A DNA stretch of 46,052 bases from Eubacteriales Family XIII. Incertae Sedis bacterium (GTDB lineage: Bacteria; Bacillota; Clostridia; Peptostreptococcales; Anaerovoracaceae). The stretch covers positions 1-46,052 of the forward strand of contig JAISTX010000030.1 in NCBI GenBank assembly GCA_031272365.1, in the 5' to 3' direction. A program made the translations under genes and the position numbers. Shown here one piece after another: positions 1 through 7,994 of this stretch; position 1 is the first letter of the stretch; each line of letters starts with the position of its first letter. Under the pieces are notes generated by a model. It had not been told where the DNA came from, did no database searches, and saw only the letters and a list, made by a program, of their open reading frames with translations.

Positions 1-42
1 GGGAAATAGGCGACCTGAACGCCCGCGACACGGAATAGACGC

Positions 43-103
43 ACCGATTTTCAATCGAGTTCGCGGGCTGCGGCGCAATCCGCGAACTCGATGCAATATC
101 GGT
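43..103. repeat. Palindromic repeat, copy 1
   Basis: Two arms, ATCGAGTTCGCGG (54-66) and CCGCGAACTCGAT (80-92), are perfect inverted copies around a 13-nt loop. Outer flanks ACCGAT (43-48) and ATCGGT (98-103) extend the stem imperfectly. A second complete copy lies 20 bp downstream, and a single left arm recurs at 4026-4048. This looks like a REP/MITE-type intergenic element. A degenerate left arm may also be present at 819-838. Confidence 0.8.
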
Positions 104-122
104 AGGAAAACAGGCCCTGCCA

Positions 123-187
123 CTACCAAATTTCAATCGAGTTCGCGGATTGGCGTGCTACCCGCGAACTCGATGCAAAATCGGTAG
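123..187. repeat. Palindromic repeat, copy 2
   Basis: Same architecture as the copy at 43-103. ATCGAGTTCGCGG is at 136-148 and its inverse at 162-174, with CTACC (123-127) pairing with GGTAG (183-187). Loop sequences differ between the copies while the stems are conserved, as expected for a structured repeat family. The element ends about 75 bp before the first start codon of the truncated gene that follows. Confidence 0.8.
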
Positions 188-262
188 GGCGCATGTGTTT
201 CCCGAAGACGGAATTATCACCCGCAGGTTGACGGTGGGCTGGAGCGCGGGCAGGATTACGGG

Positions 263-775
263 ATGTTCCAAAAGGTCGCGTCCGTCCTGGTGACGGAATA
301 TGGTCTGGTCGATGACTCGGAGTACTACCACCACCGGTATGAGCTGATCGACCCGGAGCACCGGTCGCGGTTTACCGACAAGATGGAGTTTGGTATAATC
401 GAGCTGAACAAGCTTCCGGAAGAGAGCGACGGGTCGGCCGCATGGCAGTGGGCGAAGTTCCTCAAGAGCGTTTCGGAAGAGGAGATCAGGTCGTTGGCGG
501 CGGAGAACGAAAGCATAGGGAAGGCAGTGTTGATACTGGAGAAACTGTCAGAAGACGAGCAGGCACGGCAGCGCGCGGAGTACGAGGAGATGATGCGCCG
601 CGACTATGTGTCGCGCATCAACGGGGCCAGGAAAGAGGGGCTTGAGGCGGGCATCGAGCGGGGCCGTGCAGAAGGCCACATCGAAGACGCGCGGCGCATG
701 AAGGCCGACGGCATGGATTTCGCGCTCATCACCAAATATACCGGCCTCACGGCAGAAGAGATCATGGAGCTGTAG
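263..775 (+). pseudogene. Rpn/PD-(D/E)XK transposase-like protein, 5'-truncated
   Basis: The 170 residues match the C-terminal part of the Rpn family (recombination-promoting nuclease, putative transposase, PF12784). Recognisable features are a YYHHRYELID stretch, FTDKMEF, IIELNKLP and a charged C-terminal tail (EGLEAGIERGRAEG). Full-length members are roughly 280-320 residues and carry the nuclease domain in the N-terminal half, which is missing here. The frame stays open and family-like for a few codons upstream of 263 (GLERGQDYG), then meets the palindromic repeats at 43-187. I infer truncation associated with those repeats. The catalytic residues are absent, so nuclease activity is not expected. 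Confidence 0.7.
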
Positions 776-822
776 CGGGGGGATTTGCCCTCCAGCTTGC
801 AGGGCAGATCTGGGCAGCATTT

Positions 823-2229
823 TCAATCTGTTGCGCGGAGTAGAATGCGGAGCACGATCACAGCCACGAACGCCGCGATGCAGACGATGCGGATCACGAG
901 TGCTCGCTTTTTGAGGTTCCGGCGGCTTCTGACGTGATGAAGCTGCTGCGCGACAAGCAGGGGCAGGTTCACGGGCGGAAGCGGTTTGTAGAAGGAGTCG
1001 CGCCGGTTGCCGCAGGCTTTTTCAATGCGCGCGAGCAAGCCCGGCGAAGAGGCAGGGAGGTTCTCCCTGGCGCGCTGCAGCAGGAGAGCCGCACCGAACC
1101 GCATGTAGGAGCGGTTGTAAATATCCAGGATGAACTCGTATGGGTCGGGCGCGGCCCGCGACGCTTCGATGGCGGCAAACTGGAATTCCAAGGCGTCCAC
1201 CCAATGCTGTTGCATGGCCGCGAATTGCCCGAGGAAAATGAAGTCGTAGTATTTTTCAAAATGCTCGGGGAAATGGCTGTAATGCCAGACGAGGGCTTCT
1301 GTGGATTCCGCGATTTTCCCTATCATGCCGAGCGCCCGGCCTTTGATGGAAAGCGCGTGGGCGTCTTCGCCCGTCTGCAGCACGAGCTCGGCATGGCGGA
1401 GGGCCTCCTCGTACCGCCCGCTGTCGTAGTGGAGGTCCATCAGGACGGACAAGCCCGCCTTGCAAAAGGGGCTGCCGCGCAAAGCGGATTCCAGGGCCGC
1501 GGTGTTTTCAGGGCTTGCCCCGCCTGCCAGCACCGCCGCCGCCGCGCGGTAGACAGGGATGTCGGGGAGCCGGGCCCAGAGGTTTTTGGCGGCATCGGCC
1601 TCGCGAACCACAGCATCATAGCCGCCCCCTTCGAACAGCATGCGGATGCGCAGCAGGCGCACCTCGTCGTTTTCCGGCCTCCGCAAAATCTCCCCGTCAA
1701 CCAAAGCCAACGCTTCCGCGGGGTAGCCACCGTGAAACGCAGCCCAGGCGGTCTGCTCGAATTCAAAGGTGTTCATAAACGACTCCGGGGCGATCTTTGC
1801 GCGCAGAATGCCGACATATACCGGCGTGAACCGCGCTTCGAGCGCCCGCCAGTCTGTGCTCCACTGGAAGCGCGCGTCAAGTGTCTTGAGCTGCTCGGGC
1901 GGGTAGCTGAACACAGCTTCCCCGGCTCGGCGCAGGAATTCGTCGCCGACCGCAGGGCCGTCCCCAAAACCGACGGGCATGTTGGGCATATCGGGCATGC
2001 CGGGGCCACCGGGGCTGCCGGCAGCCTCCGGCGCGGGCGGCGCAAAGCGCTCCGTCTCCGCTTGGAGCTGCTCGATCGCGGCCTCATACGCGCCGCGCAG
2101 CTGCTGGAAACCCTCCGGGTCGTCCTCTGGATGATGCAGGGGGAGCTGCGCGAGATAGGCGGCTTTGATGGCCGTCTTGTCGCGGGTGGGCTCGATGCCG
2201 AGGACTGCCCAGATATCCTTAGAACCCAC
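823..2229 (-). CDS. J-like co-chaperone with C-terminal membrane anchor (DjlB/DjlC-like)
   Basis: Likely partner of the HscC-type Hsp70 encoded immediately upstream. The first 55 residues resemble a J-domain (DIWAVLGIEPT..., then AAYLAQLPLHHPEDDPEGF), but the canonical HPD tripeptide reads H33-P34-E35. The middle is helical and TPR-like. The C-terminus has basic residues followed by a hydrophobic helix (VIRIVCIAAFVAVIVL), a probable tail anchor facing the cytoplasm. I prefer the GTG start at 2229, which overlaps the hscC stop by 11 nt. ATG starts at 2265 or 2283 would overlap it by 47 or 65 nt. E. coli HscC works with small membrane-bound J-like proteins, and the arrangement here is the same. 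The specific function is unknown. Confidence 0.7.
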   Translation of the reverse strand: MGSKDIWAVLGIEPTRDKTAIKAAYLAQLPLHHPEDDPEGFQQLRGAYEAAIEQLQAETERFAPPAPEAAGSPGGPGMPDMPNMPVGFGDGPAVGDEFLRRAGEAVFSYPPEQLKTLDARFQWSTDWRALEARFTPVYVGILRAKIAPESFMNTFEFEQTAWAAFHGGYPAEALALVDGEILRRPENDEVRLLRIRMLFEGGGYDAVVREADAAKNLWARLPDIPVYRAAAAVLAGGASPENTAALESALRGSPFCKAGLSVLMDLHYDSGRYEEALRHAELVLQTGEDAHALSIKGRALGMIGKIAESTEALVWHYSHFPEHFEKYYDFIFLGQFAAMQQHWVDALEFQFAAIEASRAAPDPYEFILDIYNRSYMRFGAALLLQRARENLPASSPGLLARIEKACGNRRDSFYKPLPPVNLPLLVAQQLHHVRSRRNLKKRALVIRIVCIAAFVAVIVLRILLRATD

Positions 2230-3925
2230 GGCTTCTTTCGACCTGGTCCAGAAAATCGCGGACATTGGCCGCGACAGGCCCAATCTGCGCAGGGTCGTCC
2301 GTGCCGAGCACGGCGTCCAGCAGCGTCATCGCCTTGCTGATCTCCTCGCGGAGCCGCCCGCGCGCCTCCTCGTAGAGCCGGGCTCCGCGCTCGCGGAGAA
2401 GCCGGTACTCATCCCGGTCACGCGAATGCACCTTCAAGTCCGCAAGCTTCGCGAGCCGCCCCTCAATCTCCTCCTGGCTCATCATGCCCGGGTTCTTTTC
2501 GATGACGGTGCGTACCTTTTCGCCTGTCGAATTCACAGTGACCTCCACCTCGAGGATGCCGTTGATGTCATAGGTGAAACGCACTTCGACGGACTCCGCG
2601 CCGCCGGGCCCCGGGGGGACATGGGTGGACAGCTCGCCCAGAAGGATGTTGTCGGCGGCGAGTCGGCTCTCGCCCTGCAAGATGGGGATCCGGATTTCCT
2701 CCTGCCCGTCCCTGCTTGTATAATAAGTATGCGCGCGCGACACGGGGATGACCGTGTTGCGTTCGATGATCGGCGAATAGATGCCGCTCTGCTCGAGGCC
2801 ATTCGGCAAGTACATGAGGATTTCCGTGCCGAGCGTGAAAGGGCAGACGTCTGTCAGGATCATCTCCTTGACCCCTTCGTTGCGCTCCTTCATGGCCGCC
2901 TGCACGCCCACGCCGACGGCGACCGCCTCGTCCGGGTCGATCCCGATCAGCGGGAATTGGCCGAACAGCTTCCCCACAAACATCCGGACGACCGGCATCT
3001 TCGTCGCGCCACCGACAAGGATAATGTTGTCGACGTCCTGGATCCCCAGGTCGGCGTCGGCGAGCGCGCGGACGATGGGGGTTTTGAGCCGCTCCAGCGT
3101 CGGCTCGCAGGCGGCGCGGAATTCCTCCGCGTATACTTCCAGCGTGGTGGGCGTTTCCGCATACGTCGGCTGGTACTGCATGCGCGCGGAAGCCTTCTCG
3201 GACAGCTCGACCTTCGCCGTTTCCGCAGCCTGCCGCAGCAGCGCGTAGTTCCGTGCGTCCAAACTGGGCAGGTCAATCCCCTTGCGCATCGCAAACAGCT
3301 GCGCCAGCGCCATTGTGAAATCCTCCCCGCCGAGGAAATTGTCGCCCGCGACGGAACAGACCTCCATGATCTCGCCCGTGAACTCGAGCACGGATACGTC
3401 GAAGGTGCCGCCCCCGAGGTCAAAGACGAGGAATCGCGTATGCTCCGGCCGCTCGTGCAGCCCGTACGCGATGGCGGCCGAAGTGGGCTCGCTGACGATC
3501 CGCTCGACACGCACCCCCGCAAGCTCGCCAGCCGCCTTCGTGGCCCGGCGCTGCGCGTCGTTGAAATAGGCCGGCGTGCTGATGACAACCTCTTCCACCG
3601 GCTCGCCAAGGAAGGCTTCCGCGTCCTCCTTCAGCTTGCGCACAATGAACGACGAAAGCTCCTCCGGCAGGAAGGTCCTTGCGCCGAGGGCATACTCCCG
3701 CTTTGTCCCCATCGCGCGCTTGAAGACGGAGGCCGTGTTGAACGGGTCGGTGATGCGGCGCTCGGCCGCGATTTTTCCGGTCAGGACCTGCCCGTCTGCA
3801 TCCACGCTGACAATGGACGGCGTGAGGTGGTCCCCGAACGAGTTCGGGATGATGACGGGCGACCCGTCCCGCACGCAGCAGGCAAGGCTGTTTGTAGTCC
3901 CGAGGTCAATTCCGATGATCGGCAT
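2219..3925 (-). CDS. hscC: Hsp70-family chaperone, HscC type
   Basis: An ATP-dependent Hsp70 of 568 residues, shorter than DnaK (about 610-640) because most of the C-terminal helical lid is missing. The nucleotide-binding domain is intact: phosphate-1 loop GIDLGTTNS (residues 5-13), FNDAQRRAT, and phosphate-2 loop [15 protein letters not shown] beta-sandwich substrate-binding domain follows. The length, the [11 protein letters not shown] region and the pairing with a membrane-anchored J-like protein favour HscC over DnaK; grpE and dnaJ are not adjacent. The start has an AGGAG ribosome site about 10 nt upstream. It is co-transcribed with the overlapping J-like gene. HscC clients are poorly known. 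Confidence 0.85.
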   Translation of the reverse strand: MPIIGIDLGTTNSLACCVRDGSPVIIPNSFGDHLTPSIVSVDADGQVLTGKIAAERRITDPFNTASVFKRAMGTKREYALGARTFLPEELSSFIVRKLKEDAEAFLGEPVEEVVISTPAYFNDAQRRATKAAGELAGVRVERIVSEPTSAAIAYGLHERPEHTRFLVFDLGGGTFDVSVLEFTGEIMEVCSVAGDNFLGGEDFTMALAQLFAMRKGIDLPSLDARNYALLRQAAETAKVELSEKASARMQYQPTYAETPTTLEVYAEEFRAACEPTLERLKTPIVRALADADLGIQDVDNIILVGGATKMPVVRMFVGKLFGQFPLIGIDPDEAVAVGVGVQAAMKERNEGVKEMILTDVCPFTLGTEILMYLPNGLEQSGIYSPIIERNTVIPVSRAHTYYTSRDGQEEIRIPILQGESRLAADNILLGELSTHVPPGPGGAESVEVRFTYDINGILEVEVTVNSTGEKVRTVIEKNPGMMSQEEIEGRLAKLADLKVHSRDRDEYRLLRERGARLYEEARGRLREEISKAMTLLDAVLGTDDPAQIGPVAANVRDFLDQVERSRGF

Positions 3926-3970
3926 CGTGTTTGTCTCCTGTCAATCGGCATCCTGCCAAAATAGCTATTG

Positions 3971-3984
3971 ATACATTATATACC
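3971..3984 (-). promoter_or_regulatory. Candidate promoter of hscC
   Basis: On the minus strand, TATAAT lies at 3980-3975 within the context TGGTATATAAT. It is about 50 nt upstream of the hscC start and its AGGAG site. No convincing -35 box is visible, so it may act as an extended -10 element. Confidence 0.45.
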
Positions 3985-4025
3985 ATAACGCCCCGGCTGC
4001 TTGCCTTGAGACTGCGCCTGCGCTG

Positions 4026-4048
4026 CCGATTTTCAATCGAGTTCGCGG
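4026..4048 (+). repeat. Solitary left arm of the palindromic repeat
   Basis: Positions 4026-4048 repeat the left half of the elements at 43-187 (CCGATTTTCAATCGAG plus TTCGCGG) without a matching right arm. It sits in the divergent intergenic region between hscC and the next gene, just upstream of that gene's promoter. Confidence 0.65.
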
Positions 4049-4068
4049 GCTGCGTGCCTTGCGCTTCG

Positions 4069-4104
4069 TGCTATACTATAGGGACAGGCAAGGGCAAGGA
4101 GGTG
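4069..4104 (+). promoter_or_regulatory. Extended -10 promoter and ribosome site of the 4110 gene
   Basis: TGcTATACT (4069-4077) is an extended -10 element. AAGGAGGTG at 4096-4104 is a near-perfect Shine-Dalgarno site. It fixes the start at 4110 rather than at an upstream in-frame ATG at 4059, which would lie before the transcription start. Confidence 0.65.
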
Positions 4105-4109
4105 GCAGT

Positions 4110-4883
4110 ATGTCTGCACTTATCGGACCGTTTTTCGTTGTGATCATGTGCGCTGTCAATTTCGGCATCAGCGTATGGAATGCCAACTCGGTCGGCAAGA
4201 TATGGACCGAGGCAAAGTACATCGGCGGCGGCGTGCGCGTCCTCGCGGTGTGCGGCTATATCATGGCCGTCGCGGGCTTCACGATGGTCTACTCCATCAT
4301 CATCATGGCCATCATCGGGGCGACGGACGGGTTTGGGTACCTGTCCCCGGAGAACGCGGAGGCGCTGCTGGCGTTCGTCGGCGACCTGTCCTACGTCCTG
4401 GTCGCGCTGGCGGTCATCCCGACCGGCATCCTCATCACGATCAACAGCCTGGTGACGTTTTGGAAGCACAAGAGCCTCAAGACGGGCGCGGTCGGCGCGT
4501 GGAACACCTTCGCGACGGTTTCGAACGTGGTGAACGCCGCGCGCTCGATGCCCTCCGCTTTCGGGCGCATCCTGGGCTCGGTGCGGAGCAACCGCAACAA
4601 CGGCGTCGCGCTGCTCGCGATCCTCATCGTCGCGCTGTGCGTGTTCGGCGGGTATTTCACGGCTTCGGCCATCGTGAAGCGCGCGGACAGGAAGTACGAC
4701 CTCTTCGAGCAGGTCGCGCCGGGGTACCGGAACGCGGGCGGGGGTCTGAGCGGCGCGAATGCGGGCGCGGGCGCGGGTGCGGGCGCGGTCAACCCGGCCT
4801 TCGGTACGTACGGGGCGGGGCTGCCGACCGGCGCGACGGACATGGCGGCCCGGGAGGCCGAGCTGCGGAAGCGGCAAGGGTAG
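4110..4883 (+). CDS. Multi-pass membrane protein of unknown function
   Basis: A 257-residue protein with about four hydrophobic segments: residues 3-20, around 40-62, around 78-100, and around 165-185 (VALLAILIVALCVFGGYF). A charged linker and a Gly/Ala-rich low-complexity tail (GANAGAGAGAGAV) follow. I recognise no family motif. The start is set by the strong Shine-Dalgarno site at 4096-4104. It is a single-gene unit converging on the next gene with a 5-nt gap. Base composition matches its neighbours. Function cannot be assigned; the topology suggests a small integral membrane protein with a disordered cytoplasmic or external tail. Confidence 0.75.
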   Translation: MSALIGPFFVVIMCAVNFGISVWNANSVGKIWTEAKYIGGGVRVLAVCGYIMAVAGFTMVYSIIIMAIIGATDGFGYLSPENAEALLAFVGDLSYVLVALAVIPTGILITINSLVTFWKHKSLKTGAVGAWNTFATVSNVVNAARSMPSAFGRILGSVRSNRNNGVALLAILIVALCVFGGYFTASAIVKRADRKYDLFEQVAPGYRNAGGGLSGANAGAGAGAGAVNPAFGTYGAGLPTGATDMAAREAELRKRQG

Positions 4884-4888
4884 GGCGG

Positions 4889-5482
4889 TCAGCCCGCCAC
4901 CATCTCGTTGAACTCCGCGTTGATCTCGCGGACGGTCTTCATCGTCGCCGGGTCGCCGTGGCCGGGGTAGATCGTGATGCCGTTTCCCCATTTGTCCACG
5001 ACCTCGCGCAGGCTCCGCTTCATGCGCGCCGCGCTGCCGCCCGGGAAATGCGTGTAGCCGAGGTCGACGTTGAAGATCGTGTCGCCCGTGAAGGCCACGC
5101 TGGATTTTTCAGAGTAAAAGCACAGGCCGCCGGCCGTATGCCCCGGCGTGTGGAAAACGCGGATCTCTTCGTCGCCCAGGTCGAGCGCCTCGCCGCCCTC
5201 AAGCAGCTCGTCCACCCTCCCTTTATAATAATCAAGCTCTTCGCGATGCGCCTGGATGGGGCAGCCGAACGCGTCCGCGAGGATGGCCGCCTTGCCGCTG
5301 TGGTCGCTGTGCGTGTGCGTGAGCAAAATCGCCGCCGGCTTCAGCGCGTGCTGCTTCACGAAATCCTGGTAGCGCGCCGCCGCGTAGCCGGGGTCGATGA
5401 TGAAGGCGGGCCCGCCGTCCTGCTGCCAAATGATATACCCGTTCGCCTCCAGCGAGCCTTCGATAAACCGTTCAATCCGCAT
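4889..5482 (-). CDS. Metallo-beta-lactamase-fold hydrolase (glyoxalase II-like)
   Basis: A 197-residue single-domain MBL-fold enzyme, probably a zinc thioesterase or glyoxalase II-like hydrolase. The metal ligands are visible: THTHSDH (HxHxDH motif), HTPGHTAGG, the bridging Asp in FTGDTIF, and the final His in YPGHGDP. The start is taken as the ATG at 5482, giving MRIERFIEG. The upstream in-frame codons lie inside or before the promoter -10 box (5489-5494), so they cannot be translated from it. That ATG falls at the expected +1 and has no Shine-Dalgarno site, suggesting leaderless translation. The substrate is unknown. Confidence 0.8.
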   Translation of the reverse strand: MRIERFIEGSLEANGYIIWQQDGGPAFIIDPGYAAARYQDFVKQHALKPAAILLTHTHSDHSGKAAILADAFGCPIQAHREELDYYKGRVDELLEGGEALDLGDEEIRVFHTPGHTAGGLCFYSEKSSVAFTGDTIFNVDLGYTHFPGGSAARMKRSLREVVDKWGNGITIYPGHGDPATMKTVREINAEFNEMVAG

Positions 5483-5488
5483 AGCCCA

Positions 5489-5499
5489 ATGATACCACA
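5489..5499 (-). promoter_or_regulatory. Extended -10 promoter directly abutting the MBL start codon
   Basis: The minus strand reads TGTGGTATCAT, an extended -10 (TGgTATCAT), with only 6 nt between its end and the ATG at 5482. The same 11-mer occurs twice, in opposite orientations, at 6691-6715. Confidence 0.6.
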
Positions 5500-5514
5500 G
5501 AAGCGACGCGCGTG

Positions 5515-6654
5515 TCATTCGTAGTGCACGCTGGCGAGGATGCTGTCGTACAGATCGCCCTGCAAGGCGAAGGCGCTGGGCTTGCTTTGGAGGTATACCT
5601 GGGAATAGTACCGGGTGTTCGTGACGAAGAGGATATGGGCCTCCCGCATGTCGATGCTGTCATACCAATACGTGACGGTGCAGTGCATGGCTTTCGTGCC
5701 GTCGCCAAGCGTCATGGGCTCGGGTTCGCCGAATGTGACCGCATTGTAGCCATTTTCCGGTGTGTAGAGTTCCCGCCAGGTTTCGAGCGCAAAGGGGGTG
5801 AATTCCTCAAGGGTGTCTACCTCCTCGAAATCGGAAGCCGGCATTTCAAGAAAAAAGAGTTGTGCCCGCCCGCCCGGGGCTTTGTAGTTGAGTTCGTAGC
5901 TCTTTTCGGTGGCGTCGGTTTCCTCCCAGTCGGCAGGGATGTCGATGGTCAGCTTGCTGTCGTCCGCCGAGACCGTCTGCATCGCTACGTCCGCGCCCCC
6001 GCCCGCAGAAGCCGCCGGCAATCCCACATCCTCGATGGCCACTGTCGCCAGCATCTCGTCGTAGAGGGCTTTGTCCTCCGCATAGGCTTCCGGATGCCCG
6101 AGAAAGCAGATCACAAAGAACCAGGCTTCATCACGCGCTGCTACCACTTCATAGAGGAGATCCGAGCCTTCCGAGGTGACGCGCGCCGTCCGCGCGGCGG
6201 CCGGGATCCCCGCCGCCCCCCCGACGGTGATCTCCTCGTCGATGCCGTATACAGGCTCCGCCTCAGCGTTTTTGGCGAGGATAGAATCGCAGTAATACGC
6301 CACGATGTCCGAAAGGGTTGCGTCCGGCTTGTAATCAATAACATAGTCCTCGCTGACGGCCACGCCGACTTCCCGCTCGCTTGCCCGCTTGCTGACGGTG
6401 GCGGCTGTAAAATAGGGGTTGTCCACCCATTCCTCCGGGATGGCCATCGAGAAGCCGGCCTGCTCGATCGAAAGCACCTGCGTGCCGGATTCCTCGCCCG
6501 GGATTGCCGGCGAGCCCGAGCCCCCGGCCGGAGCCGCTTCCGAGCCCGTCTGAAAGCCCGCCTCTTCCTTGCCGCCGATGCAGGCCGTCAAAAGCCCCGC
6601 GCACAATGCCGCCGCAGCCAGTGCCGCTACCACTCTTTTGATTTTCCGGTACAT
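5515..6654 (-). CDS. Secreted lipoprotein with repeated PsbP/DUF1795-like halves
   Basis: A 379-residue predicted lipoprotein. A basic start (MYRKIKR), a hydrophobic helix and the lipobox LLTAC, with the lipidated Cys at residue 25, give a signal peptidase II site. The mature part has a Ser/Gly/Glu-rich linker and then two similar segments, each containing a short phrase of the type 'SMAIPEEWV' or 'TIDIPADWEE'. This resembles PsbP-like/DUF1795 folds, but the family assignment is tentative. The start at 6654 is chosen for its AAGGAGAGGG ribosome site and signal peptide. Earlier in-frame starts lack a usable ribosome site or lie in the promoter. It probably sits on the outer face of the membrane. 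Role unknown. Confidence 0.7.
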   Translation of the reverse strand: MYRKIKRVVAALAAAALCAGLLTACIGGKEEAGFQTGSEAAPAGGSGSPAIPGEESGTQVLSIEQAGFSMAIPEEWVDNPYFTAATVSKRASEREVGVAVSEDYVIDYKPDATLSDIVAYYCDSILAKNAEAEPVYGIDEEITVGGAAGIPAAARTARVTSEGSDLLYEVVAARDEAWFFVICFLGHPEAYAEDKALYDEMLATVAIEDVGLPAASAGGGADVAMQTVSADDSKLTIDIPADWEETDATEKSYELNYKAPGGRAQLFFLEMPASDFEEVDTLEEFTPFALETWRELYTPENGYNAVTFGEPEPMTLGDGTKAMHCTVTYWYDSIDMREAHILFVTNTRYYSQVYLQSKPSAFALQGDLYDSILASVHYE

Positions 6655-6690
6655 ATCCCTCTCCTTGAACAGTTCCATCTCCTTGCCCCA

Positions 6691-6715
6691 ATGATACCAC
6701 AAAATGTGGTATCAT
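6691..6715. promoter_or_regulatory. Palindromic divergent promoter pair
   Basis: GTGGTATCAT occurs on both strands as a 10-bp inverted repeat around AAAAT (6691-6700 and 6706-6715). Each arm, read outward, is an extended -10 element, TGgTATCAT. The plus-strand arm serves the hexokinase-like gene at 6723 and the minus-strand arm serves the lipoprotein gene. The two -10 boxes are only 13 bp apart, so two polymerases probably cannot occupy them at once. Confidence 0.65.
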
Positions 6716-6722
6716 CTATAGT

Positions 6723-7994
6723 ATGTCGGAAACGATTCGGAAACAAGCGGGGGATTTTCTTTTGGCGAACGGTCTGCATGCGGACTGTTTCGATTTCGAT
6801 GAAGAGGTATGCGCGTTCATCGGCGAGATGGACCGCGGGCTGCGCGGCGAGCCTTCGTCGCTGCGGATGCTGCCTGCGTATCTCGACGCGTCGGCGGACA
6901 TCCCCGAGGAGGGCGACGCCATCGCGGTCGACGCGGGCGGGACGAATCTGCGCGTGGCGCTCGTGCGCTTCCGCGCGGGGCAGCCGCCGGAGATCGCCTC
7001 GAAGACGAAGATCCCGGTGCCCGGCGCGGGCAGCCCCGTGACGATGGAGGCGTTTTTCGACCGCGTCGTTGAGCAGGTGCTGCCGATCGCGGGGGAAAGC
7101 GACCGGCTCGGCATGTGCTTTTCGTTCCCGAGCGAGATCCTCCCGAGCCGCGACTCGCGCATCCTGTGCTTCGACAAGGAGCTCAAGGTGACCGGCTCCG
7201 AAGGCGCGCACATCGCGCCGGGGCTGAACGCGGCGCTCGCGCGGGCGGGCCTGCCGCCGAAGCGCGTGACGGTGCTCAACGACAGCGCGGCCGCGCTCCT
7301 CGGCGAGCTCGCGGTGCAGCCGCCGAAAGATTATTGCGGATACGTCGGCCTGATCTTCGGCACCGGCATGAATTTTTGTTATAACGAAAAAATCTCGAAG
7401 ATCGCGAAGCTTGACGCTGCCGCCTTGCCGCGCGATATGCAGGCGATGCTCATCAACACGGAGGCGGGCGGCTACGGCGGCTTCCGGCAGAGCGCCTGCG
7501 ACCGCGCGCTCGACCTCGCGTCGGTCAACCCCGGGGAGCAGCGGTTCGAGAAGATGGTCAGCGGCGCGTATTTCGGCGCGCTCGCGCTGCGCGTGCTCAA
7601 GTTTGCGGCGGAGGAGGGGCTGTTTGGGGCGGACGCCCTGTCCCAGCTGCACGCGCAGGAGGGGATGGGCGCGTCGGACGTCTCCGCGTTCATGGAGGCG
7701 TTCGCGGACGACGACGACGACCGGCGGATGATCTTTGCGCTTTTGGACGGGCTGCTCGGGCGGTCGGCCAAGCTGATCTCCATCGCGATCACGGCCGCGA
7801 TGCGGCAGGGCGGGTGCTGCCCGGAGTTGCCGGTGTTCTTTGTCGCGGAGGGCAGCTCTTTCAAGAAGAGCTTTCGTTTCCAGGAGCGCTTCGAGCGGAT
7901 GCTGCACGAGTATGCGGGCGACGATGTTTGCTACGAACTGATCCTCGCCGAGAATCATACGCTCATCGGGGCGGCGGCGGCGGTCTTTCTTTGA
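6723..7994 (+). CDS. Hexokinase-family sugar kinase
   Basis: A 423-residue protein resembling the eukaryotic-type hexokinase family (PF00349/PF03727) rather than bacterial ROK glucokinases. Features in order are LPAYLD, the phosphate-1 motif AVDAGGTNLRVALV (about residues 67-80), a sugar-binding FSFPSE, a catalytic-region VLNDSAAALLGE, a GLIFGTGMNFCY phosphate-2 loop, and NTEAGGYGG. It is expected to phosphorylate glucose or a related hexose in the cytoplasm. The ATG at 6723 lies 7 nt after the -10 box and has no ribosome site, consistent with a leaderless message. Its stop overlaps the addA start (TGATG), so the two are translationally coupled. Confidence 0.75.
   Translation: MSETIRKQAGDFLLANGLHADCFDFDEEVCAFIGEMDRGLRGEPSSLRMLPAYLDASADIPEEGDAIAVDAGGTNLRVALVRFRAGQPPEIASKTKIPVPGAGSPVTMEAFFDRVVEQVLPIAGESDRLGMCFSFPSEILPSRDSRILCFDKELKVTGSEGAHIAPGLNAALARAGLPPKRVTVLNDSAAALLGELAVQPPKDYCGYVGLIFGTGMNFCYNEKISKIAKLDAAALPRDMQAMLINTEAGGYGGFRQSACDRALDLASVNPGEQRFEKMVSGAYFGALALRVLKFAAEEGLFGADALSQLHAQEGMGASDVSAFMEAFADDDDDRRMIFALLDGLLGRSAKLISIAITAAMRQGGCCPELPVFFVAEGSSFKKSFRFQERFERMLHEYAGDDVCYELILAENHTLIGAAAAVFL

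Noticed and set aside
43-187. Possible short CRISPR array
   Set aside because: Only two copies, each an inverted repeat with its own variable loop. There are no spacers of constant size between direct repeats and no cas genes.
2165-3964. Long plus-strand open frame opposite hscC
   Set aside because: Low-complexity Arg/Ala/Val-rich translation without family motifs, exactly antisense to the conserved Hsp70. A codon-bias shadow.
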